Shown here: positions 63,356 to 64,000 of the stretch, in pieces
How the letters are laid out: each line of letters begins with the position of its first letter
Position numbering within the stretch: position 1 is the stretch's first letter
Source: Bosea sp. (in: a-proteobacteria)
Lineage (GTDB): Bacteria > Pseudomonadota > Alphaproteobacteria > Rhizobiales > Beijerinckiaceae
NCBI GenBank assembly: GCA_023910605.1
Contig: JAAVVV010000001.1
Location: forward strand, 3,586,698-3,650,697
DNA length: 64,000 nt
Direction: 5' to 3'
The notes under the pieces: model-generated
The model's input: only the letters and a program-made list of their open reading frames with translations
What the model was told of the DNA's origin: nothing
Database searches by the model: none
Made by a program: the position numbers and the translations under genes

Positions 63356-63523
63356 GGCGCATTCCTTCCGCCTCGCCCTCATCATTTCGCCATACTCGCA
63401 AACGTCGTTCCATCCTTAACGCCAATTTAAGTGGCCCGCAGCATGATCGGGAAAGTCTTTTCGCGCCGGCGCAGGAAGCAGCCGGACATTCTTGAAGCGC
63501 CGAATCTGGCGAGGAGTTCCGCA

Positions 63524-64000
63524 ATGCCGACCGATGCACGCCTCAACGAGCCGGTCGATCCGAGGGATGTGCTCAGCTCGATCGGCGAAGTCGTCTACAC
63601 CTGGGACATGGACACGGATGACCTGCGATGGGGCCCCAATGCGCCCGACATCATGGGCGCCGCCAACATGGATGCGCTATCGAAGGGAATCGGCTTCGCG
63701 CGGCTGGTGGAGCCCGGCGCCGGCCGCAGCCGCTATGACGCCATCATGGACGCCCCGGGCACCGACCTTGGCGATGGCGTGCCCTACCGCACGCGCTTCG
63801 TCATCCTCCTGGGCGACCGCAAGATGTGGGCCGAAGACACCGGGCGCTGGTTCGCAGGCATTGACGGCGGCCCCGTGCGCGCACGCGGCGTGCTGCGCCT
63901 GGAACGGCCCGTCACCGACACCGACCTCGTCAACCAGAGCTTCACCATCTGCGATCGCGCCGCCCTTGTGCAGCGCCTGGAGGAGCTCATGGCCGACCAG
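63524..64000 (+). CDS. PAS-domain signalling protein, N-terminal part
   Basis: The 5' end of a long gene cut by the window edge; 159 codons are visible with no stop. A PAS-like domain starts near residue 14: LSSIGEVVYTWDMDTDDLRWG, then APDIMGAANMDALSKGIGF and, later, a beta-strand pattern FVILLGDRKMWAEDTGRWF. The following SFTICDRAALVQRLEELMAD starts a linker like those that precede GGDEF or EAL domains in Hyphomicrobiales, so cyclic-di-GMP signalling is possible but not shown. ATG 63524 has GAGGAG seven bases before; ATG 63443 in the same frame is an alternative. Confidence 0.7.
   Translation, partial: MPTDARLNEPVDPRDVLSSIGEVVYTWDMDTDDLRWGPNAPDIMGAANMDALSKGIGFARLVEPGAGRSRYDAIMDAPGTDLGDGVPYRTRFVILLGDRKMWAEDTGRWFAGIDGGPVRARGVLRLERPVTDTDLVNQSFTICDRAALVQRLEELMADQ

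Overview
The window is high-GC (about two thirds G+C), densely coded DNA from a heterotrophic alphaproteobacterium, most likely a Hyphomicrobiales (Rhizobiales) member near Bosea, Methylobacterium or Beijerinckiaceae. The evidence is the ArgJ, CobS/CobT, ZapA/DUF4164, RlmH-RsfS-NadD-ProA-ProB-ObgE and L27/L21 gene orders, the DUF992, DUF3833 and phasin_2 families, and frequent ATGA or TGATG stop/start overlaps. The genus is inferred. No rRNA, tRNA, CRISPR array or prophage was recognised.

Region by region: 0-8.4 kb holds the 3' end of argJ, a DMT exporter, a MutT-type Nudix enzyme, a membrane retropepsin, divergent cobS/cobT, an inositol-phosphatase-family enzyme, a Sel1-repeat protein coupled to a ThiE-like protein, and a BenE-type symporter. 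8.4-15.2 kb starts with a frameshifted MmcQ/YjbR gene, followed by a minus-strand central carbon cluster (tkt, gap, pgk, fba) with two small envelope genes inserted. 15.6-22 kb has DUF4164-zapA, a CitE-like lyase, DUF429, a PLP dehydratase, a Nudix enzyme, an SbtA bicarbonate transporter with an SbtB-like PII protein, and a second DMT exporter. 22-27.2 kb is an RND efflux pump with its TetR regulator and a palindromic operator. 27.3-37.7 kb is a minus-strand housekeeping block: hisE-like, rppH, a divergent polysaccharide deacetylase, ctpA, envC-like, rlmH, rsfS (probably CTG-started), nadD, proA, proB and obgE. 37.8-41.6 kb has a DUF1624 acyltransferase, a DUF3833 protein, a GNAT enzyme, and rpmA/rplU.

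41.6-46.1 kb is a small accessory island: an IS66-type remnant and a MmeI-like single-chain restriction-modification gene cut by a complete 905-bp IS5-family element. Removing the IS and one copy of its 3-bp TTA duplication restores an open frame of about 949 codons.

46.1-58.3 kb is a stress and polyhydroxyalkanoate (PHA) cluster: BON protein, Hsp20, DUF992, CarS-like protein, metallophosphoesterase, cytochrome c, phasin, universal stress protein, a host-attachment-family protein, a flavodoxin-like protein, MgtC/DUF4010, PHA synthase, a Cys-nucleophile hydrolase and an AI-2E-family permease. It also contains fragments of an ADP-forming acyl-CoA synthetase and of an APC permease. Three intergenic spacers here share a CTGA-N6-TCA(G/A) palindrome resembling a CRP/FNR/FixK-type site, which suggests one shared, perhaps oxygen-responsive, regulon (inference). 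58.9-64 kb contains a glycosyltransferase coupled to a methyltransferase, a polyprenyl synthase, mtgA, rpmF with a clear terminator, a small conserved-type protein, and the 5' end of a PAS-type signalling gene.
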